DNA from: Candidatus Anaerotignum merdipullorum
Lineage (GTDB): Bacteria; Bacillota; Clostridia; Lachnospirales; Anaerotignaceae
DNA length: 64,000 bases
Assembly: GCA_019115165.1 (NCBI GenBank)
Contig: DXEB01000049.1
Location: 1-64,000 of the forward strand
Reading direction: 5' to 3'
Shown here: positions 42,216 to 51,361 of the stretch, one piece after another
How the letters are laid out: the number at the start of each line of letters is the position of its first letter
Position numbering within the stretch: position 1 is the first letter of the stretch
Program-made: the position numbers and the translations under genes
The notes under the pieces: model-generated
Told to the model about the DNA's origin: nothing
Database searches by the model: none
Seen by the model: the letters and a program-made list of their open reading frames with translations, nothing else

Positions 42216-44578
42216 GATGGATCCGCTTCTTTCTGGGGCTGTAGGCGAACCTCCGTCACGATGGAATGTTTGACACGGTCGCGTACTTCGGCGCGTTTGG
42301 CGTTATTGAAGCGATCCAATGTGCCTACCAGATAGCCTGTGATCCGGCGAATGCGCTGGAACCCAACCGATCCATCCGTTTCTTTTCTGCCACATTTCGG
42401 GCAGGTATCGCCGATGATGCCGTTGTAGCCGCAAAGCGGATCCCGGTCAACCGGATGGTTGATAGAGCCGTATCCTATGCCTTGAGATTTCATATAGCGA
42501 ATGATTTTCTCGAAGGCATCCAGGTTGGTGGAAGGATCGCCATCCAGTTCCACGTATGTGATATGCCCGGCGTTTGTCAGCGCATGATAAGGCGCTTCCA
42601 GCTGTATTTTTTTATAGGCGCTGATGGGGTAATACACAGGAATATGGAAACTGTTGGTGTAATACTCCCTGTCAGTAATACCTTCAATCGAACCAAAGCG
42701 TTTTCGGTCAATCTCCACAAATCTGCCGGACAAGCCTTCCGCAGGAGTTGCCAGCAGCGTGAAGTTCAGTTTCATCTTCTGAGAGATATCATCCAGGCGC
42801 TTGCGCATATGACCGACAATGTCCAAGCCCAAATTTTGTGCTACTTCACTTTCGCCATGATGCACGCCAATCAGTGCCTTCAGGGCTTCTGCCAGACCGA
42901 TAAAGCCAACAGACAACGTACCGTTTTTCAATACTTCCCGCACTTCATCGTTATGATTGAGTGTATCACTGTCAATCCAGATGCCTTCTCCCATTAAGAA
43001 AGGATAATTATGCACTTTCTTCTTTGCCTGAATTTCAAAGCGTTCCAGCAGTTGTTCAATGACGAGATCAATTTTGTGATCCAGCTCATGGAAGAACCAA
43101 TCAATGTTTTTGTTTGCCATAATGGCAATTCTGGGCAGGTTGATGCTGGTAAAGCTCAAATTGCCTCTGCCCGGTGTAATTTCTTTTTCCGGATCATATA
43201 CATTTGCCATGACGCGGGTACGGCAGCCCATGTAGGCGATTTCTGTTTCCGGATGTCCTTCTTTATAATACTTCAGGTTAAACGGCGCATCTTGGAAAGA
43301 GAAATTGGGGAACAGACGTTTTGCACTGACGCGGCAGGCTAATTTGAACAGGTCGTAGTTGGGTTCCCCGGGATTGAAATTGACGCCGTCTTTGACACGG
43401 AAAATCTGGATGGGGAAGATTGCCGTCTCTCCATCACCCAGACCGGCTTCGGTAACCAACAGCATATTTTTCATGACCATGCGGGCTTCTGTGGAAGTGT
43501 CCATGCCATAGTTAATAGAGGAAAACGGTGTCTGCGCACCGGCACGGCTATGCATGGTATTGAGATTATGCAGCAGCGCTTCCATTGCCTGATAGGTTTC
43601 TTTGTCGGTTTCTTCTGTGGCTTTTTTCTTGGCAAAGGCTTGAATTTTTTGATAGACAGCATCTGGAATACCAATTTCAGATGCCAATGTTGCTTCTGCC
43701 TCATCATAGGAAGCGTTAGGGTCCAGTGTCGGAACCAATCCCTTTTGTTCCAGTGTTTGGAAGGCTTTCAACATATCTGCTGCATGGGTTTCGTGATCCA
43801 TGACTTCAATCAAGGAAGCCATATTAGAGCGATACCGTTTTTTATACGTCTTTGCAACACCCGGCGCCATACTGTAATCGAAATTGGGGATGGATTGTCC
43901 GCCATGCTGGTCATTTTGGTTAGACTGGATGGCAATGCAGGCCAAAGAAGCGTAGCTGGCAATGCTGTTGGGTTCCCGTAGGACGCCATGACCAGTGGAA
44001 AAGCCGCCCTGGAATAATTTTTGCAGATCAATCTGGCAGCAAGTGGTCGTCAGGGTATAGAAATCCAAATCGTGAATATGGATATCTCCATTGCGATGCG
44101 CTTCGGAATGCTTCGGATTGAGGACATAGGATTCATAAAAATGTTTTGCGCCTTCCGAGCCGTATTTGAGCATGGAACCCATTGCTGTATTGCCGTCGAT
44201 ATTGGCATTTTCCCGTTTGATATCGCTGTCTGTAGCATCTTTGTATGTGATATCTTCAAAGGTTTTCATCAGCCGTCCGTTCATGTTCCGAATGCGCGTG
44301 CGTTCTGCACGGTAGAGGATGTATGCTTTGGCAGTGCTGACAAATCCGTGATCAATCAATACTTTTTCTACGGAATCCTGAATTTGTTCCACATTGGGAG
44401 ATTCTGTGCCCTGCGCTTCAAAATAATCAGACACTTCCTGTGCCATTTCCAGGCAGACGGCATAGTCTTTTGCGCCGCTGGTTGCTTCAAAGGCTTTTTG
44501 AATGGCGTTTGCGATTTTATTGATATCAAAAAACACCGTTCTGCCATCTCGTTTTTGAATCGTTGTAATCATATCCAA
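42212..44578 (-). CDS. nrdD: Anaerobic ribonucleoside-triphosphate reductase
   Basis: N-terminal ATP-cone (IQKRDGRTVFFDINKIANAI); C-terminal CGYNGIIGDTCPKCG and GYLVGTLDRFNNAKRAE glycyl radical region. Confidence 0.96.
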   Translation of the reverse strand: MDMITTIQKRDGRTVFFDINKIANAIQKAFEATSGAKDYAVCLEMAQEVSDYFEAQGTESPNVEQIQDSVEKVLIDHGFVSTAKAYILYRAERTRIRNMNGRLMKTFEDITYKDATDSDIKRENANIDGNTAMGSMLKYGSEGAKHFYESYVLNPKHSEAHRNGDIHIHDLDFYTLTTTCCQIDLQKLFQGGFSTGHGVLREPNSIASYASLACIAIQSNQNDQHGGQSIPNFDYSMAPGVAKTYKKRYRSNMASLIEVMDHETHAADMLKAFQTLEQKGLVPTLDPNASYDEAEATLASEIGIPDAVYQKIQAFAKKKATEETDKETYQAMEALLHNLNTMHSRAGAQTPFSSINYGMDTSTEARMVMKNMLLVTEAGLGDGETAIFPIQIFRVKDGVNFNPGEPNYDLFKLACRVSAKRLFPNFSFQDAPFNLKYYKEGHPETEIAYMGCRTRVMANVYDPEKEITPGRGNLSFTSINLPRIAIMANKNIDWFFHELDHKIDLVIEQLLERFEIQAKKKVHNYPFLMGEGIWIDSDTLNHNDEVREVLKNGTLSVGFIGLAEALKALIGVHHGESEVAQNLGLDIVGHMRKRLDDISQKMKLNFTLLATPAEGLSGRFVEIDRKRFGSIEGITDREYYTNSFHIPVYYPISAYKKIQLEAPYHALTNAGHITYVELDGDPSTNLDAFEKIIRYMKSQGIGYGSINHPVDRDPLCGYNGIIGDTCPKCGRKETDGSVGFQRIRRITGYLVGTLDRFNNAKRAEVRDRVKHSIVTEVRLQPQKEADPS

Positions 44579-44627
44579 CCCTTCTTTCTTTTGTTGTATG
44601 TTTCAGGTCGCTGCTTTTCGTAAAAAT

Positions 44628-44674
44628 ATACTAGATATAGTCTGTTCTGAAATTACTATGCGCATATATTGTAT
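44628..44674. promoter_or_regulatory. Two candidate NrdR boxes upstream of nrdD
   Basis: ATACTAGATATAGTCT (44628-44643) and TGCGCATATATTGTAT (44659-44674), centres 31 bp apart. Confidence 0.6.
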
Positions 44675-44784
44675 TACGTTCCCATACGTCCGTCAAGGGC
44701 AAAAGTCACACTTTTGGTTTTTTTGCAATGTATTTTGTATTTTGACATAGATTGAACAAAAGGGAGAAACAGAGGTGAGGGAGG

Positions 44785-45054
44785 ATGGAATTTTTTTCGG
44801 AGTTACGGGAAAAAGAGGTTATCAACATTTGTGACGGCAGAAGGTTGGGATTTGTCTGCGATGTGGAGATTGAAATGCCGGCGGGGAAGATTTGTACCCT
44901 GATTATTCCAGCGGAGAACTGCAAATGGAATCCGTTTGGCAGAAGTCGGGCGTATTATGTGCCATGGCGGTGTATCAAGCGGATCGGAGATGACATTATA
45001 CTGGTAGAAGCGGATGTGGAAGCCATGTGTAAGGATGAGTTGGAACGGCGCTAG
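44785..45054 (+). CDS. YlmC/YmxH family PRC-barrel-like sporulation protein
   Basis: FFSELREKEVINICDGRRLGFVCDVEIEMPAGKICTLIIP. Confidence 0.85.
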   Translation: MEFFSELREKEVINICDGRRLGFVCDVEIEMPAGKICTLIIPAENCKWNPFGRSRAYYVPWRCIKRIGDDIILVEADVEAMCKDELERR

Positions 45055-45137
45055 ACAGTGGTTTTGCTTGACCAAAAAAGCGTTGTGCTTTATACTAAAA
45101 AGCAGAGAATGATGAGACAGACAAAGGAGGATTGGGC

Positions 45138-45605
45138 ATGAAATGTCCTTTTTGCAACTACACGGATACCAAAGTAATCGACTCCAGAGCGCAGGATGAG
45201 AATTCGGTGATTCGGCGCCGCCGCGTATGCGAGAAGTGCGGCAAGCGCTTCACGACGTATGAAAGAATTGATATGATCCCCATTACGGTGATTAAGCGGG
45301 ACGGTACAAGGGAGATCTTTGACAAATCCAAACTGCAAAGCGGTATCTTGAAATCCTGCAACAAGCGTCCGGTAACAGCCAAGCAGATTGAAAAACTGGT
45401 AGATGATATTGAAAATACGCTGGCAGGAAGCGGAGAGAGGGAAGTAGACAGCAAGGCGCTGGGCAACATGGTGATTGAGAGACTGAAGGATTTGGACGAA
45501 GTAGCATATGTCCGTTTTGCATCGGTATATCGTCAGTTCAAAGATATCAACAGTTTTATTGATGAGCTGGAGAAGATGCTGCATGAAAAGAACGAAAAGC
45601 AGTAA
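45138..45605 (+). CDS. nrdR: Transcriptional repressor NrdR
   Basis: [44 protein letters not shown] followed by ATP-cone. Confidence 0.98.
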   Translation: MKCPFCNYTDTKVIDSRAQDENSVIRRRRVCEKCGKRFTTYERIDMIPITVIKRDGTREIFDKSKLQSGILKSCNKRPVTAKQIEKLVDDIENTLAGSGEREVDSKALGNMVIERLKDLDEVAYVRFASVYRQFKDINSFIDELEKMLHEKNEKQ

Positions 45606-45620
45606 GAAAAGAGGCGCGTC

Positions 45621-45896
45621 ATGGAACAGAAGGTAAAAGCGTTGTTTGCAGCACATCCGGATGGTAAACAAAAGGCTGCGGAGATAGCCGCGCTGTATTT
45701 GGCGGCGGGGATGCCGGTCGCAGAGAGCAAGCTGGATGGATTCGCGGAAAACCGTCAGTTAGCAGAACAAAGCGGCATGAGTCATCTGCTGTATTTTCAG
45801 GATGCAAAGCGAATCACCATGGTCAGTTTTTTGGATGAAATGGGTGGGTTTACAGTAGACCTGCTGGTTTCGGATTTACAGCTGCCGAAAAAATAA
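45621..45896 (+). CDS. Hypothetical protein, 91 aa
   Basis: ORF 15 bp after nrdR with upstream GAGGCG; no family recognised. Confidence 0.6.
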   Translation: MEQKVKALFAAHPDGKQKAAEIAALYLAAGMPVAESKLDGFAENRQLAEQSGMSHLLYFQDAKRITMVSFLDEMGGFTVDLLVSDLQLPKK

Positions 45897-45921
45897 TTTT
45901 TTGTAGACAGGCAAGAAACAG

Positions 45922-45980
45922 AAAAATACCTCATAGGATTGAAATGTAAGTCGATACATTTTACTTAAGGAGGTATTTTT
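45922..45980 (+). promoter_or_regulatory. SD-sequestering nested stem-loop leader
   Basis: AAAAATACCTC (45922-45932) pairs perfectly with GAGGTATTTTT (45970-45980), burying the AAGGAGG SD; inner stem AAATGTA (45942-45948)/TACATTT (45955-45961). Confidence 0.75.
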
Positions 45981-45983
45981 ATT

Positions 45984-46175
45984 ATGTGTGGATTTGGTGG
46001 TTGTGGTAATGACAGTATTATTTGGGTGATTCTGCTGTTGTGCTTGTGCGGCAATAACAACAACAGCAACTGCGGCTGCGGAAGCGACAGTTCCTGGCTG
46101 TGGATTTTGATTCTGCTGTTCTGCTGCGGCAATAATAACTGCAACAATCAGCTGAACAGCTGCGGAAACTGCTGA
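45984..46175 (+). CDS. Small Cys/Gly/Asn-rich protein with two hydrophobic segments, 63 aa
   Basis: MCGFGGCGNDSIIWVILLLCLCGNNNNSNCGCGSDSSWLWILILLFCCGNNNCNNQLNSCGNC; strong SD AAGGAGG. Confidence 0.75.
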   Translation: MCGFGGCGNDSIIWVILLLCLCGNNNNSNCGCGSDSSWLWILILLFCCGNNNCNNQLNSCGNC

Positions 46176-46195
46176 TACCTATAACGGATTAGACA

Positions 46196-46345
46196 GGTAC
46201 GCAGTAGCGGACGGCGGCATTGCTGCCGTACCACCGGTGAAGGAACCCTAGGGGTGGATCGACGTACAAAACACAATAGGGCAGGATCCATTACAAAGAT
46301 GCTGCCAACAGACATGTCTGGGGGGTGTCGGCTTTGCCGGCGCCC
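46196..46345 (+). other. GC-rich structured intergenic region, candidate ncRNA or 3' UTR
   Basis: GGTACG/CGTACC, GGCAG/CTGCC, CAGACATGTCTG, and terminator-like GGGTGTCGGC TTT GCCGGCGCCC (46323-46345). Confidence 0.4.
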
Positions 46346-46358
46346 TTGTTCCAAGGCA

Positions 46359-46381
46359 TTGTTTCATCTTTGATGAAACAA
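46359..46381. repeat. Perfect 10-bp hairpin with TTT loop
   Basis: TTGTTTCATC TTT GATGAAACAA. Confidence 0.85.
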
Positions 46382-46393
46382 CAGAGAATAGAC

Positions 46394-46438
46394 GGGGAAA
46401 TCCATTGACGTGTATGCATGGAAGTTCCCTGTTTTTTT
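46394..46438 (+). terminator. Intrinsic terminator
   Basis: GGGGAA-A-TCCAT ... ATGGA-AG-TTCCC followed by TGTTTTTTT. Confidence 0.75.
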
Positions 46439-46775
46439 ATTGTGGACTTTTGTGGAAAGGGAAATTTCTTGAGAATGATTTGTCTGGGATAGCTGCGCGG
46501 GCATTCTCTGGCAGGCGGCAATCACACTGCGTCGAAACCCAGGCAAGAGCGCCGTCTGCGGCGAATGGTTGAGGAACAGAGGGAGATGATTTCGTTTTCG
46601 AAGCTTATGTGTTGGATGGTTTTTGGAGAGAAATTCGTTTGGCTGCAATCAGAGCGGTTCTGCCTGTCAAGGCAGGGCTTTTTTTGTCTGGATTTGCGAT
46701 AAAAGCGCGTTGTGTTTCTGGCATATCTCCCGGTACAATAAAAGGAGAAACAGAGTAAAGAGGGAGTGTGGACAC

Positions 46776-47357
46776 ATGAGAGGCATATTTCGGAAAAAAG
46801 TGGACGAGGTGACGCTGTGGCTGGAAGGGCAAAAAGAGGAATATCTGGCGAGAGCGGCGGCTTTGGAACATAGATTTTATGCGGCATTTTATGAACAGTG
46901 TATCGAAAGTACCGTAGCAGACGGATATGAAATGTTTCTGTTGGATTTCAGTACATACAATTACTTCCGCGCGCATCGGGCGGATTTGGATGGACCGGCG
47001 GGGCAGCGGTTTTTGAAGTTGGCGGGCATCCATCATACCATTCGGGTGGTGCGCCGGAGAAAAAAAGAACTGAGCTGGGACGAGATGAAGCGGGCGATGT
47101 GGATGGTGTATGCACTGAACGAGGAAGAACAAAAGATGGCGGAGATATTGTATCAATGCGCCTGTGTGTATCAAAGTAGATTCAGTGATTTATTTGCTCG
47201 AACCACTGCGCGGTATTTGTTCGGCACGCGGGAGATGACACCGCAGGTATTGGCGTTTTTGCTGAATTTCTGGTATAATTCTTACAGTAGTTTTATGGCG
47301 TCTTTTGTTGGATATGTTCCGTTTCATGTCCGGTTGAAAAAGGCGACGGCTGGATAA
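46776..47357 (+). CDS. Hypothetical protein, 193 aa, directly upstream of addA
   Basis: MRGIFRKKVDEVTLWLEGQKEEYLARAAALEHRFYAAFYEQ...; RBS GAGGGAG; no family recognised. Confidence 0.75.
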   Translation: MRGIFRKKVDEVTLWLEGQKEEYLARAAALEHRFYAAFYEQCIESTVADGYEMFLLDFSTYNYFRAHRADLDGPAGQRFLKLAGIHHTIRVVRRRKKELSWDEMKRAMWMVYALNEEEQKMAEILYQCACVYQSRFSDLFARTTARYLFGTREMTPQVLAFLLNFWYNSYSSFMASFVGYVPFHVRLKKATAG

Positions 47358-47380
47358 AGAGTAATCAGAGGTGAACAGAA

Positions 47381-50300
47381 ATGGCCATAGGATGGACCAA
47401 GCAGCAATTAGAGGCGATGGACGCAACCGGGAGTGATCTTCTGGTTTCGGCGGCGGCAGGCAGCGGAAAGACGGCGGTTTTGGTAGAACGGATCATTCGC
47501 AAAGTGACTGCAGCCGAGAACCCGTTGGATATTGACCGTCTGCTGGTTGTGACGTTTACAAAAGCGGCGGCAGCGGAAATGAGTCAGCGCATTGGGGCGG
47601 CGATTTCCAAAAAATTGGAAGAAGAACCGCAAAATACCCATTTACAAAACCAGCTGGCGTATTTGAGTCATGCGGATATCAAAACCATACATGCGTTTTG
47701 TCTTCAAGTGATCCGGGAGTATTATGATCTGCTGGATATCGACCCGGCTGCCAAGACGGCAGATCCTTCAGAAATTCTGCTGCTGCAAAAGGAAGTTTTG
47801 GCGGACTTATTTGAAGAATGGTATGAAGCGGCGTATCCGCCGTTTTTGCGGTTATTGGAAACCTATGGGGAAGATACCGGCGACAGCAGGCTAAAGGATT
47901 TGGTGCTGCAAATCTATGAGTTTGCACAGGGGTATCCACAGCCCGAAACGCTGCTTTGGCAGATGGCGGAACGCTTCCAGATGCAGGAGGAAGATGGGGT
48001 AGATCAATGCCCGTGGATTGCACTGATACAAGAAAGCATTTCCCATCAAACGGAATATGTGTTATATCAGTTGGAAAAGGCTGCCCGGCGGATTGCGGCA
48101 GACAGCGATTTTACGGCATATCAGGAACGGCTGACAGAGGAAATGGAGCAAATTCAAGCATTGCGGGAAGCCTTGCAAACGATCGGGTATGCACGGTGGC
48201 ATACGGCTTATGCAGCAGTGACATTTGGCAGAATGCCGGCATACCGGGGAGAGAACAAAGAAACGGCGGAATGGGTCAAACAGCTGCGCAACGACGCCAA
48301 AGCCGCATGGGCAAAGTTGGGAGAAACGTATTTTTGTTATGGCGCCGACATGCAAAGCGCCTGTATTCGTGCGCTTTATCCAACGGCACAGGCGCTCTCA
48401 GCGCTTGTGACGGCGTTTATGACGCGGTTTGCAGCGGCGAAAAAAGAAAAGCTATGGCTGGATTTTCATGATTATGAACACTTTGCTCTACGGGTGTTAA
48501 CAAAGCCGGAAAGTACAGCGGATTGTGTGCTGCCGACGGAGGCGGCGCTGCAGATGCAAAAGAAATATGAAGAGATCATGATTGACGAGTATCAGGACAG
48601 CAATCTGGTGCAGGAGATGCTGCTGCGGGCGGTTTCCAGAGAATGCAGAGAAACCCCCAATCGGTTTATGGTAGGAGATGTGAAGCAGAGTATTTATCGA
48701 TTCCGTTTGGCAATGCCGCAGCTGTTTCAGGAAAAATACCGCAGCTATCCCTTACAGCCGGGCGGAAAAACCAGAAAGATCCTATTATCCGAAAATTTCC
48801 GGAGCCGGAAAACCGTATTGGATGGCATCAACTTCCTCTTCCGCCAGATTATGTCCATGGAATGCGGAGAGGTATCCTATGATGAAGAAGCGGCATTGCA
48901 TGCGGGTGCAGCCTTTCCGCCTGCAGAGGGGCTATGCGGCGGAGAAAACGAAGTGATTTTGCTGGATATGGCTGATGCGGAAGAAATGGAGCTGCCGGAA
49001 GCGTTGGAAGAGCTGAACAAACGCCAAATGGAGGCGATTTTGATTGCAGAAAAGATCCACAGCTTGATGGCGGCGGGATATCAGGTGCTGGATAAAGCCA
49101 GCAACACCTATCGCCCATTGGAATACCGGGATATTGCCATTTTGCTGCGCAGTATCCGGAATTGGGGCAGTACGCTGGACGACATTTTCGGAAAAGAAGG
49201 CATTCCGTATTATGCAGAAACAGCGGAAGGGTATTTTGATGTGCCGGAAGTCGATACCGTGTTAAATATGCTGCGGCTGACGGATAACCCGTATCAGGAC
49301 ATTCCGCTGCTGTCTTTGCTGCATGCGCCCTTGTACCGCTTATCGGCGGATGCGCTGGCGCAGATTCGTTTGTTTGGCGGCGACGGATTATTTTACGAAT
49401 GTGTGCTGCGGTATCTGGAAGCAGGCGAGGATACAGACATACGGGATACGCTGCGGGCATTTCAGGAAGATCTGCTGATATGGCGGGAAAAAGCGCGGGA
49501 AATCTCTCTGACGGAATTGCTGCGCTATCTCTATACCGATACCGGATATTATGATTATGTGGGGATGACGACAGGCGGCGCGCTCCGGCAGGCAAATCTG
49601 CGATTGCTGCTGGAAAAGGCAGAAACCTATGAAAAAAATAGTGGACGCGGATTGTTCCACTTCATACAGTTTGTAGCGGATATGAAAACGGCAGAAGAAG
49701 AGTCTGCTGCAGCGAAACTGCAAAGTGAATCAGAGAATTTGGTGCGGGTGATGACCATCCATAAAAGCAAAGGCTTGGAATTCCCGGTGGTGTTTGTGGC
49801 GGATATGGGAAAACAGTTCAATGAGATGGATACCCGGGCTGCGGTCATTACCCATGCGAAATGGGGATATGGTCTGGATTATACCGATTTGGAGCAGCGT
49901 GTGACGTATCGTACCCTGGCAAAGACGGCGCTGGCGGAAGCCATCCGTCAGGAAAACCTATCCGAAGAGATGCGGGTACTGTATGTTGCGCTGACCAGGG
50001 CGAAGGAAAAACTGATTTTAACCGGTACGGTCAAAAATCTGCAGAAATCCATAGAAAAATGGGCAGACACGGCAGATTGTCCAGACGAGCGGCTGCCGGT
50101 ATTCCGTTTGCGGCGGGGCAGGAATTATCTGGATTGGGTCATGCCGGCATTGCTGCGCCATCCCCAGTGCCAGCAACTGCCGGAAATTTGGGAGCCGACA
50201 GAACGGGGGGAGCCATATATTTTTTGGCAGGAACCGTCTGCTTGGCGGCTGACGCTGATGCAAAAAGGCGAGCTGTATCAGCAGGAAACGCAAAAACGGC

Positions 50301-51058
50301 AGATTTCGGAAGCACAGAAGGCAGTATTCGACCAATGGGATGTGGAGAAAGACTATAGCGGCGCCCGCGCGGAAGTGTTTCGCATCCTGTCATGGCAATA
50401 TCCGAATGCTTTAGCAACCGCATTGCCGGCGAAGGTTTCTATTTCCGAAATCAAACGCCGCTATATGGAAGAAATCACAGGAGAAGACCAGACGGTGCAG
50501 ACCGAATGGGAGATTCCTGCCTTTGGGCAGAAGCAAACCACCTTGACGGCAGCCCAGATTGGGACGGCGATGCATACGTTTCTGGAGGCGGCGGATCTGC
50601 GGAAGAAATATGAAAGCGCGGATGTGGAGCAATTATTGACAGCATTGACAGAAAGCGGCAGGCTGACGGCAGAAGAGGCGGCGGCGGTCCATCGAAAAGA
50701 ACTGCTGGCATTTTTCTCTTCTGAATTGGCGGAGCGTATCCGAAAGGCGGACATGATTCGAAAAGAGCAGCCTTTTTCTATGTTAATGGAGCCAAAGGAA
50801 GTGTTTTTTGACGAAACCTACCGGGATGTGGAGGAATATGTCCAAGTGAACGGTATCATTGACTGCTATTTCCAGGAAGGAGAGGACATGGTGCTGGTAG
50901 ATTATAAGAGTGACCGTATCCGCAGTGAGGAAGCGTTTCGGGAACGATATGATATCCAGCTGCGGCTGTACCGGGAAGCGCTGGAGCGGGTCACCGGCAG
51001 AAAGGTAAAGGCGTGCTATCTGTATTCGTTTGCATTGGGGCGTGCGCTGGAGATGTAG
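47381..51058 (+). CDS. addA: ATP-dependent helicase/nuclease subunit A
   Basis: 1225 aa; Walker A LVSAAAGSGKTAVLVERII; DEYQDSNLVQE; C-terminal nuclease motif VDYKSDRI; YDIQLRLYREALE. Confidence 0.95.
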   Translation: MAIGWTKQQLEAMDATGSDLLVSAAAGSGKTAVLVERIIRKVTAAENPLDIDRLLVVTFTKAAAAEMSQRIGAAISKKLEEEPQNTHLQNQLAYLSHADIKTIHAFCLQVIREYYDLLDIDPAAKTADPSEILLLQKEVLADLFEEWYEAAYPPFLRLLETYGEDTGDSRLKDLVLQIYEFAQGYPQPETLLWQMAERFQMQEEDGVDQCPWIALIQESISHQTEYVLYQLEKAARRIAADSDFTAYQERLTEEMEQIQALREALQTIGYARWHTAYAAVTFGRMPAYRGENKETAEWVKQLRNDAKAAWAKLGETYFCYGADMQSACIRALYPTAQALSALVTAFMTRFAAAKKEKLWLDFHDYEHFALRVLTKPESTADCVLPTEAALQMQKKYEEIMIDEYQDSNLVQEMLLRAVSRECRETPNRFMVGDVKQSIYRFRLAMPQLFQEKYRSYPLQPGGKTRKILLSENFRSRKTVLDGINFLFRQIMSMECGEVSYDEEAALHAGAAFPPAEGLCGGENEVILLDMADAEEMELPEALEELNKRQMEAILIAEKIHSLMAAGYQVLDKASNTYRPLEYRDIAILLRSIRNWGSTLDDIFGKEGIPYYAETAEGYFDVPEVDTVLNMLRLTDNPYQDIPLLSLLHAPLYRLSADALAQIRLFGGDGLFYECVLRYLEAGEDTDIRDTLRAFQEDLLIWREKAREISLTELLRYLYTDTGYYDYVGMTTGGALRQANLRLLLEKAETYEKNSGRGLFHFIQFVADMKTAEEESAAAKLQSESENLVRVMTIHKSKGLEFPVVFVADMGKQFNEMDTRAAVITHAKWGYGLDYTDLEQRVTYRTLAKTALAEAIRQENLSEEMRVLYVALTRAKEKLILTGTVKNLQKSIEKWADTADCPDERLPVFRLRRGRNYLDWVMPALLRHPQCQQLPEIWEPTERGEPYIFWQEPSAWRLTLMQKGELYQQETQKRQISEAQKAVFDQWDVEKDYSGARAEVFRILSWQYPNALATALPAKVSISEIKRRYMEEITGEDQTVQTEWEIPAFGQKQTTLTAAQIGTAMHTFLEAADLRKKYESADVEQLLTALTESGRLTAEEAAAVHRKELLAFFSSELAERIRKADMIRKEQPFSMLMEPKEVFFDETYRDVEEYVQVNGIIDCYFQEGEDMVLVDYKSDRIRSEEAFRERYDIQLRLYREALERVTGRKVKACYLYSFALGRALEM

Positions 51059-51206
51059 CCGGCGTTTGCTCCGGCAATGGAGGAGAAACAGAAGCTCCAT
51101 TGATCAAAAAATAGAATGGGAGAGGACAAGCGGTATGTTTTGATCGCATTTGTTCCCATTTTATGGAAAAAGAAGAGAAGTCGAAAGCGCTTTTCTGACT
51201 GCATAG

Positions 51207-51251
51207 AAAAAACGGAGGACATCCATGACAAAAGATGCACTCCGTTTTTTT
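51207..51251. terminator. Terminator after addA
   Basis: AAAAAACGGAG (51207-51217)/CTCCGTTTTTT (51240-51250), plus T. Confidence 0.85.
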
Positions 51252-51361
51252 GTGTTCCACCCCGCAAAAGGACGGGGCGGAACGAATCTTGGTTGAGATT
51301 GGTTATGGAGGGAAAACAGTGTTATGTTTTCCATTTTTGATTGCTGATGAGAAGCGGTTGC

